Of a stretch of DNA of 64,000 nt, positions 53,210-62,836 are shown piece after piece. Numbering within the stretch: the first letter of the stretch is position 1; each line of letters begins with the position of its first letter. The stretch is from Epilithonimonas lactis (GTDB lineage Bacteria > Bacteroidota > Bacteroidia > Flavobacteriales > Weeksellaceae). The notes under the pieces were generated by a model. It did no database searches. It saw only the letters and a program-made list of their open reading frames with translations, and was not told where the DNA came from. A program made the position numbers and the translations under genes. Where the stretch lies: positions 558,001 through 622,000 of the forward strand of contig NZ_FOFI01000003.1 of assembly GCF_900110605.1 (NCBI RefSeq), written 5' to 3'.

Positions 53210-53217
53210 CAAATATA
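53210..53217 (-). promoter_or_regulatory. TAnnTTTG promoter box for ferritin
   Basis: Minus-strand TATATTTG lies 40 bases before the ferritin ATG, directly after the terminator of the upstream gene. Confidence 0.55.
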
Positions 53218-53252
53218 AAAAAAAGAGCCGTTACAAAATAACGACTCTCTCT
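53218..53252 (-). terminator. Terminator after the small Spy-like gene
   Basis: AGAGCCGTTA pairs with TAACGACTCT (one wobble); a T run follows on the minus strand. Confidence 0.8.
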
Positions 53253-53275
53253 GAAATTAATCACTAACTAAAAAC

Positions 53276-53650
53276 TTATTTCACTGTTACTCCATCAGCC
53301 TTTTTTCTGGCTTGGAAATTTTCCTTTCTCTCAGCCATTTTCTTAGCTTTCAACTCTTGGTATTTTTTATACTGCTCAGGTGTCAAGATCTTTTGCATCT
53401 CTGCTTCATTCTGTTTCATCTTCTGCATTCTATCACCTTTTTTAGCATCAAAGTCAGCTTTTCTATCTGCCGCTTTTGCTTCGTGTAAGGCGGTCAATTG
53501 CGCTACTTGAGCATCAGTTAGATTTAGCTCCGCTTTCATTTTTTGCAAATGTTCCGCTTTCTTTTGAGAATGATCTGCTTTAGTGGTCTGTTGAGCAAAT
53601 CCAAAAACTCCTAATCCAAGAAATGCTGCGCTTAAAATTAATTTTTTCAT
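53276..53650 (-). CDS. Small periplasmic helical protein (DUF4890/Spy-like)
   Basis: A 124-residue exported protein: signal peptide (1-19, ending GFAQ), then a Lys/Ala/Gln-rich helical hairpin. LNLTDAQVAQLTALHEAKAAD (about 42-62) and ILTPEQYKKYQELKAKKMAERK (about 87-108) match the LTxxQ-type repeats of Spy/CpxP and DUF4890 proteins. These act as periplasmic chaperones or metal/stress sensors. It is monocistronic by position, with a terminator downstream. Confidence 0.75.
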   Translation of the reverse strand: MKKLILSAAFLGLGVFGFAQQTTKADHSQKKAEHLQKMKAELNLTDAQVAQLTALHEAKAADRKADFDAKKGDRMQKMKQNEAEMQKILTPEQYKKYQELKAKKMAERKENFQARKKADGVTVK

Positions 53651-53752
53651 ATTGATTTAATATTTGATAATGTATTGATTTTTATCAATCTATTAGTTTG
53701 ATGTCAATTTTTAATCCAGGTTAAAAATTCAAATGATAAAGTTTGTTAAAAT

Positions 53753-54697
53753 TTATCTTGAAGTAAATCTCATTCCAGAATTTCTACCGCCACTTTCAGA
53801 TCTCGGAGAAGCATTTTTCTGATTTCCTCTGCTTTCTATCTTTCTCTCCGTTTTCTGATTTTGTCTGATTCCGTTATTCTGACCTCTCGTTCCTTCATTT
53901 CTAGTCGCTGGAGCAGATTGCGTTCTGATGTTTTCACTTTTTATTCCGCCCGTGCTATATCCTCTAATGTTACCTTGGTTTCGGACACCATTATTCTCAT
54001 TGTTTCGCACGACGCCATTTTGTGAATTTCTGATTCCACCGATGTTATTTCCATTCGCTCCACTTCTTATGCTTTCGTTACGTATTCCTTCATTTCTGTT
54101 TGGCTTGATCATATTTTGATTTCTTCCATCATTTCTGAAGCCTTCCTTGAAATTCCCTCTGTTGACCTTGTAAACATTAATATTCACATTTCTGTAAACT
54201 GGTCTTACTGGATATCTTCTCGCATAGAAATTCACGTTTCTATTTCTGTAGAACACAAATGGACTTGCGCCTCGGAAGTAAACATTTTGATAAACTACGA
54301 AAATCCTTGGTCCCAAGATATTTTGCAAAGCATAGAATCTGTCGTAGTACCATCTGTCCGGATTCCATCTATAGTAGGAGTTCCAGGCGTTGTAAGAAGC
54401 AAATCTGTTATTCAACATCATAATTTGCTGTATTTGGAACGGACTCAAACGGTTTTGAAAAAAGAACTGGTCCCAATTCACATTGACAACCGATTGTCTA
54501 TAGTCATTGTAATAACCTTGGTAATATTGGTCTGGATAGTAATCTGTTGGATAATTGTAATAATAGTCCTCATGATAATCATAAGAGTTATCGTAATACT
54601 CGTATCCGTTGTATTCGTTTGGATAAGTATCGTAATAATCTTGGGCAGAGATCAATCCTCCAAAAATTATAGCTAGGGTAAAAAATATCTTTTTCAT
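53753..54697 (-). CDS. Exported low-complexity protein: Tyr-rich N-terminus, Asn/Arg/Gly-rich tail
   Basis: A 314-residue protein of three parts. After a signal peptide (1-18, ending ISAQ) come about 50 residues with roughly one Tyr in three (YYDTYPNEYNGYEYYDN...). A more ordered part follows (about 74-150: WDQFFFQNRLSPFQIQQIMMLNNRFASYN..., then ILGPRIFVVYQNVYFRG). The last 130 residues are Asn, Gly, Arg, Ser and Gln rich with repeats such as RNEGIRNESIR and are probably disordered. No sorting domain is seen. I do not recognise a characterised family; a cell-envelope or matrix role is a guess from composition. Confidence 0.65.
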   Translation of the reverse strand: MKKIFFTLAIIFGGLISAQDYYDTYPNEYNGYEYYDNSYDYHEDYYYNYPTDYYPDQYYQGYYNDYRQSVVNVNWDQFFFQNRLSPFQIQQIMMLNNRFASYNAWNSYYRWNPDRWYYDRFYALQNILGPRIFVVYQNVYFRGASPFVFYRNRNVNFYARRYPVRPVYRNVNINVYKVNRGNFKEGFRNDGRNQNMIKPNRNEGIRNESIRSGANGNNIGGIRNSQNGVVRNNENNGVRNQGNIRGYSTGGIKSENIRTQSAPATRNEGTRGQNNGIRQNQKTERKIESRGNQKNASPRSESGGRNSGMRFTSR

Positions 54698-54869
54698 TTC
54701 TTTAAATTTTATTTATTGTGAAAATTCATTTTCTCTAATGAAACTTTCTATCTTTTGGATATTGGATAGGAATAAAAGTTAAAGTCTGCCGAATTAATAT
54801 TTCTAAAAACGATGATAAATTTTAGATTAATGATTGATAATCAATGATATTATTTTTTATCAGAAAATG

Positions 54870-54907
54870 AAAAGCCCTTCAAAGTTTGAAACCATGAAGG
54901 GCTTTTA
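54870..54907 (-). terminator. Terminator after malQ
   Basis: AAAAGCCCTTCA (54870-54881) pairs with TGAAGGGCTTTT (54895-54906). It lies between malQ and the low-complexity gene. The rest of the 228-base gap is plain AT-rich sequence. Confidence 0.8.
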
Positions 54908-54926
54908 ATAATTTATTTTAATGATT

Positions 54927-57578
54927 TTAATCTCGTCCGCTTGCTTCTATCCAGCCAGCAATTTTCTGATTGAAGTCTGTTTGCTCTTTCAAATCTTCCA
55001 ATTTCAAATGCATTCTGTAACGCCAGTAATGTGGGAAAACAGCAGGATTGTTGATTCTTTCTTCGTCCATATTTGGATTCATCAAGTCATCATCTGTCGC
55101 CAAAAATTCCTGAATTGGGAAAATCGCCAACATCGCTTCTGTGAAAAGATGTTGTTTCATAATCATCTCTGACAAGTCCGGCGTCAAATCCCAAGGCGCA
55201 GTTCCATATTGTCCCAATTGTTGGTTGAAATATTTCTGAGTCAGGTTTCTGTCCTCGTGCCACCATTGTCTCAAGGTAGAACTGTCGTGGGAAGAAGCTG
55301 TTACTACATTCAAATAACTTGCATTTTTCGGGTCGTAGAACGGAATATTATCGGATGGCATTCTTTGCACTTTCAAAGCGGTGATTGCCAACTTATCCAT
55401 CACCACAGGTACAGAATCTGGAACCAAACCAAGATCTTCACCACAGATCAACATCGTAGTCGAATTGAGTAAAGCTGGCAATTTTTCCATCGCTTTCTGG
55501 TACCAAAGACCGTCCTGACGTTTGAAGAAGTAATCATTGTAAACATCGCTCAACTTCGCTTTTTCCCAATCTGGCAAATACTTGTAAGATGTCGTTTTAG
55601 CGATATTGAATCTTGGATGATAAACAATTCCGTTCTCAGTTTCTTCGGTCAAGAATAAAACATTTCCGGCCAAAGAGATCAATTTTTCTTCTGCCCAATC
55701 CCACGATTCTTTTTTGAAGTAATCGGTTAATTTTCTTTGTGTATCAAATTCTGGTTTGAAGGTGAAATTTCCATTCTGATGATCAAAGAAATGATTTTGA
55801 ATTTTCTCTTTCGATTCGCCAAATGTCTCCCAAAGAATTGGTTCATTCACAAATGGTTTGATGTAACGATCATAATTGAAAGGAATCTGTCTGTCAGAAA
55901 ACTCTCTCTCTGTTACAGGAACAGCTGGATAAAAATATCCTAACAAACCTTGTGTCGCAGAGATCGGCATTCTCCAAATTCTAAAGAATCCAAGAATATG
56001 GTCGATTCTCATCGCATCAAAATATTGTTCCAAAACTTTGAAACGTTTCTTCCACCATTGATAATCATCAGCTTTCATCACTTCCCAATTATAGGTCGGG
56101 AATTCCCAGTTTTGACCTAGATCGGAGAACTGATCTGGCGGTGCTCCAGCTTGGAAATCCATCCCGAAAAGTTCTGGTTCTGTCCAAGCTTCTACGGAAT
56201 ATCTGTAAATCCCAATTGGAAGATCACCCTTCACCGAAAGTCCTAGTTGATGCAAATATTCCACTGCGTCCTGCAATTGCAAATGCAACTGATATTGAAC
56301 CCAAGCATGAAGCATAATGGTTGCATAGTCCTTATGTTTAGGCGCATAAAGCGTCGCCACTTTTCCCGCAACAAATTTCTTATGGGTTTTCCAATCGTTG
56401 AAATTTGGTGTTTTGTATTTGTCTCTCAAAACACAAAATGCGGAATAAGGCATCAGCCATTCTTCGTTATCCTTAATGAATTTCTTGAAGTTTCTATCCT
56501 TCAAAATCGCTTCTTGATTTTCCTCGAAAATAGCATTTGCAAACTTCCATTTTCCGAAGATCATTTGCTCGTAATCGATTAAACTCAAAGCATTTAATTC
56601 AGCTTTTTTATCTTGATATTCTTTTACTAACTTTTTCGGTAAAGCATATTCCAACTTCTCAACCGAAAGATATTGCGGGTGAAGTGCGTAAACCGAGATC
56701 GCCGCGTACGGATAAGAATCGGTCCAAGTATAATTCGCCGTCGTATCATTGATCGGCAAGATCTGAATCACGGAAAGCTTTGCATCATTGGCCCAATCGC
56801 CTAATTTTTTGATATCAGAAAACTCACCAACTCCGAAACCATCTTCTGTTCTCAAAGCGAAGACAGGAACTGCAACACCTGCAGAATGCCAAAGCGTTTC
56901 ATTATTAAATTTGAAATAATGGTCCGCTTTCACGTACAAAATATCCTTGGTCGGATTTCCGAAAACCCAGCGGTTCTCGCCTGGTTCTATATAAATTAAT
57001 TGTCCCGTATTCTTGTTTTTGATCGCGTATTTGTAGAGAACAGTTTGGTGCGTCGGAATTTCAACGCCAACTTCCCAAATCCCATAATCGGTTTGTTTAA
57101 GCTCTACTGATCTTTCACCGTTCCAATTTCCCAAGACATCCACATTTCCGATCAACACCAATGTCCAGTTCGGATGATAAAGTGGCGCTTCTATTCGGAA
57201 AAGATGGGTTTGTTTTTTGACGACCGACAGTTTCTCAGGTTTGAAACCTTGCAAACGGTTGTGAAGAATTTTGTTGGTCAAATAATTTTCTGGGAAATTT
57301 TTAAGATTCCATTGGTCAAAGATCACAAATTCTTTGAAGCTGTTTGGTAAATTGAGATTGTGAGTCGGGATTTCTTCATCCAAAATATCACCTTGTTCGC
57401 TCACCAAAAGATATTTGTACTGAATTGTTTTAGAAAAATAGTCAATTTCTGTGGTCCAGTTGTTATTTTCGGAGTAGTTCAGTTGGTGGTCGCGATGTTC
57501 ATTTTTCTCGTCGTACAGGCGCAAAACGAGTCGCTCGCCAACTTTTGTTCCGAAGTTAACACTAAAGTATAGTTTCAT
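54927..57578 (-). CDS. malQ: 4-alpha-glucanotransferase with tandem CBM20 domains (DPE2-like)
   Basis: An 883-residue GH77 enzyme that transfers glucan segments between alpha-1,4-glucans, used in maltodextrin or glycogen turnover. Two starch-binding CBM20 domains lie at about 1-110 and 125-225 (FRIEAPLYHPNWTLVLIGNVDVLGNWNGE). The GH77 core follows, with the nucleophile Asp in MRIDHILGFFRIW, the acid/base Glu in LICGEDLGLVPDSVP and VVTASSHDSSTLRQWW. This order is that of DPE2-type enzymes. The signal peptide is absent, so it acts in the cytoplasm. No other glycogen genes are nearby, and it appears monocistronic. Confidence 0.93.
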   Translation of the reverse strand: MKLYFSVNFGTKVGERLVLRLYDEKNEHRDHQLNYSENNNWTTEIDYFSKTIQYKYLLVSEQGDILDEEIPTHNLNLPNSFKEFVIFDQWNLKNFPENYLTNKILHNRLQGFKPEKLSVVKKQTHLFRIEAPLYHPNWTLVLIGNVDVLGNWNGERSVELKQTDYGIWEVGVEIPTHQTVLYKYAIKNKNTGQLIYIEPGENRWVFGNPTKDILYVKADHYFKFNNETLWHSAGVAVPVFALRTEDGFGVGEFSDIKKLGDWANDAKLSVIQILPINDTTANYTWTDSYPYAAISVYALHPQYLSVEKLEYALPKKLVKEYQDKKAELNALSLIDYEQMIFGKWKFANAIFEENQEAILKDRNFKKFIKDNEEWLMPYSAFCVLRDKYKTPNFNDWKTHKKFVAGKVATLYAPKHKDYATIMLHAWVQYQLHLQLQDAVEYLHQLGLSVKGDLPIGIYRYSVEAWTEPELFGMDFQAGAPPDQFSDLGQNWEFPTYNWEVMKADDYQWWKKRFKVLEQYFDAMRIDHILGFFRIWRMPISATQGLLGYFYPAVPVTEREFSDRQIPFNYDRYIKPFVNEPILWETFGESKEKIQNHFFDHQNGNFTFKPEFDTQRKLTDYFKKESWDWAEEKLISLAGNVLFLTEETENGIVYHPRFNIAKTTSYKYLPDWEKAKLSDVYNDYFFKRQDGLWYQKAMEKLPALLNSTTMLICGEDLGLVPDSVPVVMDKLAITALKVQRMPSDNIPFYDPKNASYLNVVTASSHDSSTLRQWWHEDRNLTQKYFNQQLGQYGTAPWDLTPDLSEMIMKQHLFTEAMLAIFPIQEFLATDDDLMNPNMDEERINNPAVFPHYWRYRMHLKLEDLKEQTDFNQKIAGWIEASGRD

Positions 57579-57648
57579 TATTAAGGTCTATTAATATGGA
57601 TGCAATTTAATGATTTATTGAATTATAAATAATATTCCATCAAAAAAA

Positions 57649-58380
57649 TCATTTTTCCGCAATTCTTTCCAAATAAGCCTTAATATTATTGTCTAGTGAA
57701 ATCGTGATTCCGCCTACATTTTTCGCTTTCATGTACATCAAAACCTTTTCGTCTCGCAGTGCGAACATCAAAAAATCAGTGAGTTTTTCGGGTGGTATTC
57801 CTGCTTGTGCAAAATATTCTGGGTCGATATTATTCTGCGTCCAAGCCAGACCTTCCTGTAGATCTTCATATTTATAGAGCCTTTTCAATCGTCTGGATTT
57901 TCCACTGAGGACATCATAGATCGCCTGAATTTTGATAGCTGGTGGAATTCTGAGCAATGGCATCAAAATATCATCTACGGCTTCGGCTGGCTTTTCTCTT
58001 GGCTTGTCTGGACCTTTGGGAAGTCCTATCGAGTTTCTGAGTTCTTCCTCCTTAGATTTGGCGAGATTCTTATTAATGATTTTCACTTCCTCTATTTCCT
58101 GAGGCATTCTTTCCAGCTTAATGGTCCGAAAATCATTGGAACTGACGGTCATCTTTCCCAATTTAAAATTTTCCTTGGCAAACCGGATCTCATCGCCCAC
58201 TTTTCCATTGATGACGAAATTGCCATAAGCATCGCTGTAGGTTTTCTCGTCGGTGGTCATATTCACGATTAAAACTCTTGGAATCAAAATATCGTCTTCT
58301 GACATTACGTTTCCTGAAATGTTCTGCGAGAATATAAATCCTGACAAAGTGATAAAAATAAGTTGTAAAAGTATTTTCAA
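57649..58380 (-). CDS. Exported CarboxypepD_reg-like domain protein
   Basis: A 243-residue protein with a signal peptide (1-18, ending IFSQ) and one carboxypeptidase-regulatory-like beta domain (about 19-95: ISGNVMSEDDILIPRVLIVN...TYSDAYGNFVINGKVGDEIRFAKENF), the fold usually found at the N-terminus of SusC transporters. The rest is a helical, charged region without a known motif. Proteins of this layout are common and uncharacterised in Flavobacteriia. A TACTTTTG box lies 15 bases upstream. Confidence 0.75.
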   Translation of the reverse strand: MKILLQLIFITLSGFIFSQNISGNVMSEDDILIPRVLIVNMTTDEKTYSDAYGNFVINGKVGDEIRFAKENFKLGKMTVSSNDFRTIKLERMPQEIEEVKIINKNLAKSKEEELRNSIGLPKGPDKPREKPAEAVDDILMPLLRIPPAIKIQAIYDVLSGKSRRLKRLYKYEDLQEGLAWTQNNIDPEYFAQAGIPPEKLTDFLMFALRDEKVLMYMKAKNVGGITISLDNNIKAYLERIAEK

Positions 58381-58395
58381 AAGCTATTGTTTGTC

Positions 58396-58403
58396 CAAAA
58401 GTA
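58396..58403 (-). promoter_or_regulatory. TAnnTTTG promoter box for the CarboxypepD_reg-like gene
   Basis: Minus-strand TACTTTTG lies 15 bases before the ATG at 58380. Confidence 0.55.
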
Positions 58404-58421
58404 AAGCACTCTGGTAAAATA

Positions 58422-58454
58422 AAAATACGGTTTAACTTTCGTTAACCGTATTTC
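58422..58454 (-). terminator. Terminator after cysS
   Basis: AAATACGGTTTAAC pairs with GTTAACCGTATTT apart from one bulged T; on the minus strand a T run follows. It lies 35 bases after the cysS stop. Confidence 0.8.
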
Positions 58455-58488
58455 TAAATATTTAAGAATTTATGTTTTGATTCTTATT

Positions 58489-59958
58489 TTATAATAATTG
58501 ATAAGTGGTTCCTTCTCTTCCATCTTTCAACTCGATTCCTTTTTCCAGAAGCTGATCGCGGATCTGGTCAGACAAATCCCAATTTTTAGATTTTCTTGCT
58601 TGATTTCTCAAATCGATCAAAACTTGCAAAGTCTGATCAAGCTTATCATTGTTTGATTCTTCAATCATTTGTAATCCTAAAACATCAAAAACAATCGCGT
58701 TTAAAAATTGTTTCAAATCTTCATAATCATTGGTCGAAATGCTTTCTTTTCCAAGCTTCGAAGCTGAAATAAACTTCACCGCCTCGAACAAATGGGAAAT
58801 CAAAATCGGACTGTTGAAATCGTCTGACAAAGCTTCCAACACTTTCTCTTTCCAAGCTTTATAATCGAAAGAAGATACTTCTACACCTTCTGTCGGAACT
58901 TGTGTATTAAGGATTTTAACAGCTTCCATCAATCTGTTGAAACCTTTTTCACTCGCCAACATTGCGTCATTGGAAATATCCAAAACACTTCTGTAATGCG
59001 CCTGCAAGAAACAGAATCTCAATACACTTGGATGAAACGCTTTCTCGAAGAAATCATTATTCCCAGTGATCAATTCCATTGGAAGAATGTAATTTCCTGT
59101 GGACTTGCTCATTCTCTGTCCATTCATTGTCAGCATATTGGCGTGCATCCAATATTTCACAGGTTCTACGCCGTTGCAAGCTTTTCCTTGAGCGATTTCA
59201 CATTCGTGGTGCGGGAATTTCAAGTCCATTCCACCACCGTGAATATCGAATTGGTCGCCCAAATATTTAGTGCTCATCGCCGTACATTCCAAGTGCCAGC
59301 CAGGGAAACCTTCTCCCCAAGGCGATGGCCATTTCATAATATGTTCCGGCGAAGCTTTTTTCCAAAGGGCGAAATCTTGTGGATTTTTCTTTTCAAATTG
59401 CCCATCCAAATCTCTTGTGTTGGCGAATAATTCTTCGATGTTTCTTCTGGAAAGTTCGCCGTAATTAAGTCCTCTTGCATTATACTCCAAAACATCGAAG
59501 TAAACGGAACCATTGCTTTCGTACGCAAAACCTTTTTCAATCAGATCTTTCGCAAGTTCCAATTGTTCGATGATGTGACCCGTTGCAGTCGGTTCAATCG
59601 TTGGCGGAAGCAAGTTGAATTTCTTCAAAACCTCGTGAAAATCGACCGTATATTTTTGTACGATTTCCATAGGCTCCAATTTTTCCAATCTGGATTGCTT
59701 GATGAATCTGTCGTTATTGATATCGCCATCGTCCGTCAAATGTCCGGCATCCGTGATATTTCTGACATATCGAACCTTATAACCCAGAAACTGAAGGCTT
59801 CTGTAAATAAAATCGAATGACAAAAAAGTTCTCACATTCCCCAAATGCACATTGCTGTAAACCGTCGGTCCACAAACGTACATCCCGATATTACCTTCTA
59901 ATATGGGTTTGAAAACTTCTTTTTCGCCTGAAAGCGAGTTGTATATTTTTAGTTGCAT
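58489..59958 (-). CDS. cysS: Cysteinyl-tRNA synthetase
   Basis: A 489-residue class I synthetase. Zinc ligand Cys29 lies in [16 protein letters not shown], which also holds the HIGH-type motif (HLGN, 38-41). Further zinc ligands are in WHLECTAMS and [10 protein letters not shown], and the KMSKS loop appears as [10 protein letters not shown]. The C-terminal DALR-type domain ends in [11 protein letters not shown]. It is monocistronic with a terminator downstream. No leader structure was recognised in the 102-base gap to the membrane-protein gene. Confidence 0.97.
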   Translation of the reverse strand: MQLKIYNSLSGEKEVFKPILEGNIGMYVCGPTVYSNVHLGNVRTFLSFDFIYRSLQFLGYKVRYVRNITDAGHLTDDGDINNDRFIKQSRLEKLEPMEIVQKYTVDFHEVLKKFNLLPPTIEPTATGHIIEQLELAKDLIEKGFAYESNGSVYFDVLEYNARGLNYGELSRRNIEELFANTRDLDGQFEKKNPQDFALWKKASPEHIMKWPSPWGEGFPGWHLECTAMSTKYLGDQFDIHGGGMDLKFPHHECEIAQGKACNGVEPVKYWMHANMLTMNGQRMSKSTGNYILPMELITGNNDFFEKAFHPSVLRFCFLQAHYRSVLDISNDAMLASEKGFNRLMEAVKILNTQVPTEGVEVSSFDYKAWKEKVLEALSDDFNSPILISHLFEAVKFISASKLGKESISTNDYEDLKQFLNAIVFDVLGLQMIEESNNDKLDQTLQVLIDLRNQARKSKNWDLSDQIRDQLLEKGIELKDGREGTTYQLL

Positions 59959-60060
59959 TGTATTATGAATGATAAATTATAATTGATAAATGATTTAAAT
60001 ATTGACACAAAACTTCAACAACAAATAATTGTTGTGATGAAAATTTGATGCGTCAGTTTT

Positions 60061-60465
60061 TTATATTTTATCATTTCTCAAATGTTTTCTCTTAAAATAA
60101 GTGTCATAAATTAAGATTGCTAAAAGTAGAATTAATATAATTTTCTCGAGTGGCGATTTATTAACCCATTCTACAATTAAAAAAATTGTAATCAAAACAG
60201 GAGAAACCAAAATCAATTTTTGATAGATAGTATCTACGGATTTAACAAATTTCTCTGGTAAGCTATTTTTAATACTGCATATAATTAATTGGAAAAGCAC
60301 ACTAATAATCGCAATAATAAAAAATATTAGAAACAACAAAGACAGCCCTTCTCCAATTTGTGATAATTGAGTGAAATTGAAAACAAAGAAAACAAGAAAA
60401 ACCAAAATTAAGAATGGTTTTAAAAATCTAGCCCAACATTCAATCAAAAATCTTTTCCTGTCCAT
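60061..60465 (-). CDS. Small integral membrane protein, four helices
   Basis: A 134-residue protein that is almost all membrane helix (about 15-34, 40-62, 84-101, 107-124), with a basic C-terminus. Its ATG at 60465 lies 2 bases after the folE stop (TGATAATG), so it is co-translated with folE; an alternative TTG two codons earlier is less likely. It is not recognised as a known family and shows no conserved charged residue within the helices. Confidence 0.6.
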   Translation of the reverse strand: MDRKRFLIECWARFLKPFLILVFLVFFVFNFTQLSQIGEGLSLLFLIFFIIAIISVLFQLIICSIKNSLPEKFVKSVDTIYQKLILVSPVLITIFLIVEWVNKSPLEKIILILLLAILIYDTYFKRKHLRNDKI

Positions 60466-60467
60466 TA

Positions 60468-61133
60468 TCAATCAAATTTCGCGTGACTTCCTACATAATG
60501 TAGAAATTCCTGTCTCGTAATTGGATTCGTTCTGAAAATCCCACTCAATTCTGCTGTGATCGTAGAACTTGCGGTGTCTTTTATCCCACGACAATTCACG
60601 CAAAGATGTTTTGCATCGATGATACACGCGACATTATTGGTTCCTAAAGCTTCTTTCAAGGCGTCAACGATCTGCATCGTCAATCGTTCCTGAACTTGCG
60701 GGCGTTTGGCATAATAATCTACAATCCTATTGATTTTAGACAAACCGATCACTTCACCACTTGAAATATAAGCAACGTGTGCTTTTCCAATGATGGGCAA
60801 GAAATGATGCTCGCAGAAAGAATAGACTGTGATATCTTTCTCCACCAACATCTGTCTGTACTTATATTGATTTTTGAATGTAGAAATCCCAGGTTTATTT
60901 TCCGGAAGCAAACCTCCAAAGATCTCATTCACGTACATTTTCGCCACACGCTTTGGAGAATCTTTCAGGGAATCATCGGTCATATCGAGACCTAATGTTT
61001 CCATGATCTCGCCAAATAAGCCTTCTATCTTCTTTATTTTTTCTTCCGGTTTCAGATCAAAAGCGTCTGGTCTGAGAGGCGTGTGATCTTTTCCTGTAAA
61101 CAGATCATCATCATTGTCAGGAATGTGTTCCAT
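60468..61133 (-). CDS. folE: GTP cyclohydrolase I
   Basis: A 221-residue enzyme that converts GTP to dihydroneopterin triphosphate, the first step of folate and pterin synthesis. The zinc ligands are Cys107 and His110 (SFCEHHFLP) and Cys178 (HLCVNCRGI). The GTP-binding GEVIGLSKINRIVDYYAKRPQVQERLT segment is intact. The frame is open eight codons further to a TTG, but the ATG at 61133 is 21 bases after a TATTTTTG box and gives the natural start. A small membrane-protein gene follows. Confidence 0.96.
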   Translation of the reverse strand: MEHIPDNDDDLFTGKDHTPLRPDAFDLKPEEKIKKIEGLFGEIMETLGLDMTDDSLKDSPKRVAKMYVNEIFGGLLPENKPGISTFKNQYKYRQMLVEKDITVYSFCEHHFLPIIGKAHVAYISSGEVIGLSKINRIVDYYAKRPQVQERLTMQIVDALKEALGTNNVACIIDAKHLCVNCRGIKDTASSTITAELSGIFRTNPITRQEFLHYVGSHAKFD

Positions 61134-61154
61134 AATATCATTAGTAATAAGAAG

Positions 61155-61162
61155 CAAAAATA
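61155..61162 (-). promoter_or_regulatory. TAnnTTTG promoter box for folE
   Basis: Minus-strand TATTTTTG followed by C, 21 bases before the folE ATG at 61133. Confidence 0.6.
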
Positions 61163-61253
61163 AACAAAATTTATCTACTCCATCGAGAGTAAATCTAAAG
61201 ATTTGATTATAAAAAGAATAGATTTAGAAAGCATCTAAAAAACTAAAAAAAAA

Positions 61254-61282
61254 TTGAAATGATTTGATTTTTTATATATTTG
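61254..61282 (+). promoter_or_regulatory. Promoter of acpP-fabF-rnc with -33 and -7 elements
   Basis: TTG at 61254-61256 and TATATTTG at 61275-61282 are separated by 18 bases, a good fit to the Bacteroidota pattern of TTTG and TAnnTTTG. The ATG of acpP follows after 32 bases. Confidence 0.7.
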
Positions 61283-61314
61283 CACCAAATTAACATAATT
61301 AAAAATAAAATACT

Positions 61315-61554
61315 ATGTCAGACATTGCATCAAGAGTAAAAGCTATCATCGCTGATAAGCTTGACGTTGAAGAAACAGAAGTGACTCCAGAAGCTAGCTT
61401 CACAAACGATTTGGGAGCTGATTCTTTGGATACTGTTGAACTTATCATGGAATTCGAAAAAGAATTCAACATTCAGATTCCAGATGATCAAGCAGAGAAA
61501 ATTACAACTGTTGGTCACGCTATCGCTTACATCGAGGAAGTTGTAAATAAATAA
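61315..61554 (+). CDS. acpP: Acyl carrier protein
   Basis: A 79-residue acidic helical protein. Ser37 in [13 protein letters not shown] receives the 4'-phosphopantetheine arm that carries growing acyl chains. The gene lies 25 bases upstream of fabF, the usual partner order. Confidence 0.98.
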   Translation: MSDIASRVKAIIADKLDVEETEVTPEASFTNDLGADSLDTVELIMEFEKEFNIQIPDDQAEKITTVGHAIAYIEEVVNK

Positions 61555-61579
61555 TATTTATTCAAGACAAAAAAAATTT

Positions 61580-62827
61580 ATGGAATTAAAGAGAGTAGTT
61601 GTAACCGGCTTCGGCGCTATTACACCAATCGGAAATAACGCTAAAGAATACTGGGAAAGCCTTAAAATAGGAGCAAGTGGCGCTGCCTCGATTACTCTTT
61701 TTGATTCCACTAATTTTAAAACCAAGTTCGCCAGTGAGGTGAAAAACTTTGACCCGCTTAATTATTTCGATAAAAAAGAGGCGAAAAAGATGGATAGAAA
61801 TTCTCAGTTTGGGCAGATTGCGGCAAGAGAAGCTATCGCTCACGGAAGACTTATTGAAGACAATGTCGATAAAAATCGCGTTGGTGTGATCTGGGGATCA
61901 GGAATCGGCGGACTGGAGACTTTTGAACAAGAAGTTTTAGGGTTTGCAGAATCCAAAGGCATTCCGAGATTCAATCCTTTCTTCATTCCAAAAATGATTG
62001 CGGACATTACGCCAGGAAATATTTCTATCGAATATGGTTTCCACGGGCCTAATTACACAACCGTTTCTGCTTGTGCTTCATCTGCCAATGCTTTGATCGA
62101 TGCCAAAATGCTTATCAACTTAGGCAAAGCGGACGTCATTGTTTGTGGAGGATCCGAAGCGGCTGTTACAGCGAGCGGAATGGGAGGTTTCAACGCAATG
62201 CACGCACTTTCTACAAGAAACGATGATCCAAAAACGGCTTCCAGACCATTTGACAAAGACAGAGATGGATTTGTATTGGGCGAAGGTGCAGGCTGTATCA
62301 TCCTTGAAGAATACGAACACGCAAAAAAACGAGGTGCAACAATCTATGCAGAATTAGCTGGTGGCGGAATGAGTGCTGATGCACATCACATGACAGCTCC
62401 ACACCCTGAAGGACTTGGCGCTTATCTGGTAATGAAAAATTGCTTGGAAGATGCCGGTGTAACTGCCGATGAAGTAGATCATATCAACATGCATGGTACA
62501 TCTACTCCACTGGGAGACATCGCAGAATCTAATGCGATCGCAAAATTATTTGGAGAACACGCTTTCAACATTCAGATCAATTCTACAAAATCTATGACTG
62601 GTCACCTTTTGGGTGCTGCCGGTGTCATTGAGGCCATTGCTGCATTACACGCAATTATCCACGGTATTGTTCCACCAACGATCAACCACTTTACTGATGA
62701 TGAAAACATCGACCCAAGATTGAATTTCACATTCAACACAGCGGTTGAGAAAGAAGTTAACATCGCTATGAGTAACACTTTTGGTTTCGGAGGTCACAAC
62801 GCTTGCGTTCTTTTCAAAAAAATATAA
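61580..62827 (+). CDS. fabF: Beta-ketoacyl-ACP synthase II
   Basis: A 415-residue thiolase-fold condensing enzyme that elongates acyl-ACP with malonyl-ACP. The catalytic triad is complete: Cys165 (SACASSANA), His305 (INMHGTSTPLGD) and His342 (KSMTGHLLGAAG). The start KRVVVTGFGAITPIGN and the end NTFGFGGHNACVLFKK match FabF. It sits between acpP and rnc, as in many Bacteroidota. Confidence 0.97.
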   Translation: MELKRVVVTGFGAITPIGNNAKEYWESLKIGASGAASITLFDSTNFKTKFASEVKNFDPLNYFDKKEAKKMDRNSQFGQIAAREAIAHGRLIEDNVDKNRVGVIWGSGIGGLETFEQEVLGFAESKGIPRFNPFFIPKMIADITPGNISIEYGFHGPNYTTVSACASSANALIDAKMLINLGKADVIVCGGSEAAVTASGMGGFNAMHALSTRNDDPKTASRPFDKDRDGFVLGEGAGCIILEEYEHAKKRGATIYAELAGGGMSADAHHMTAPHPEGLGAYLVMKNCLEDAGVTADEVDHINMHGTSTPLGDIAESNAIAKLFGEHAFNIQINSTKSMTGHLLGAAGVIEAIAALHAIIHGIVPPTINHFTDDENIDPRLNFTFNTAVEKEVNIAMSNTFGFGGHNACVLFKKI

Positions 62828-62836
62828 AATGTTTTT

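Noticed and set aside
54116..54676. 186-residue plus-strand frame rich in Ile and Val
   Set aside because: It is the antisense reading of the Tyr-rich coding repeat; Tyr codons read backwards give Ile and Val.
58900..59430. 176-residue plus-strand frame inside cysS
   Set aside because: It is antisense to essential synthetase motifs and has the composition of a shadow frame.
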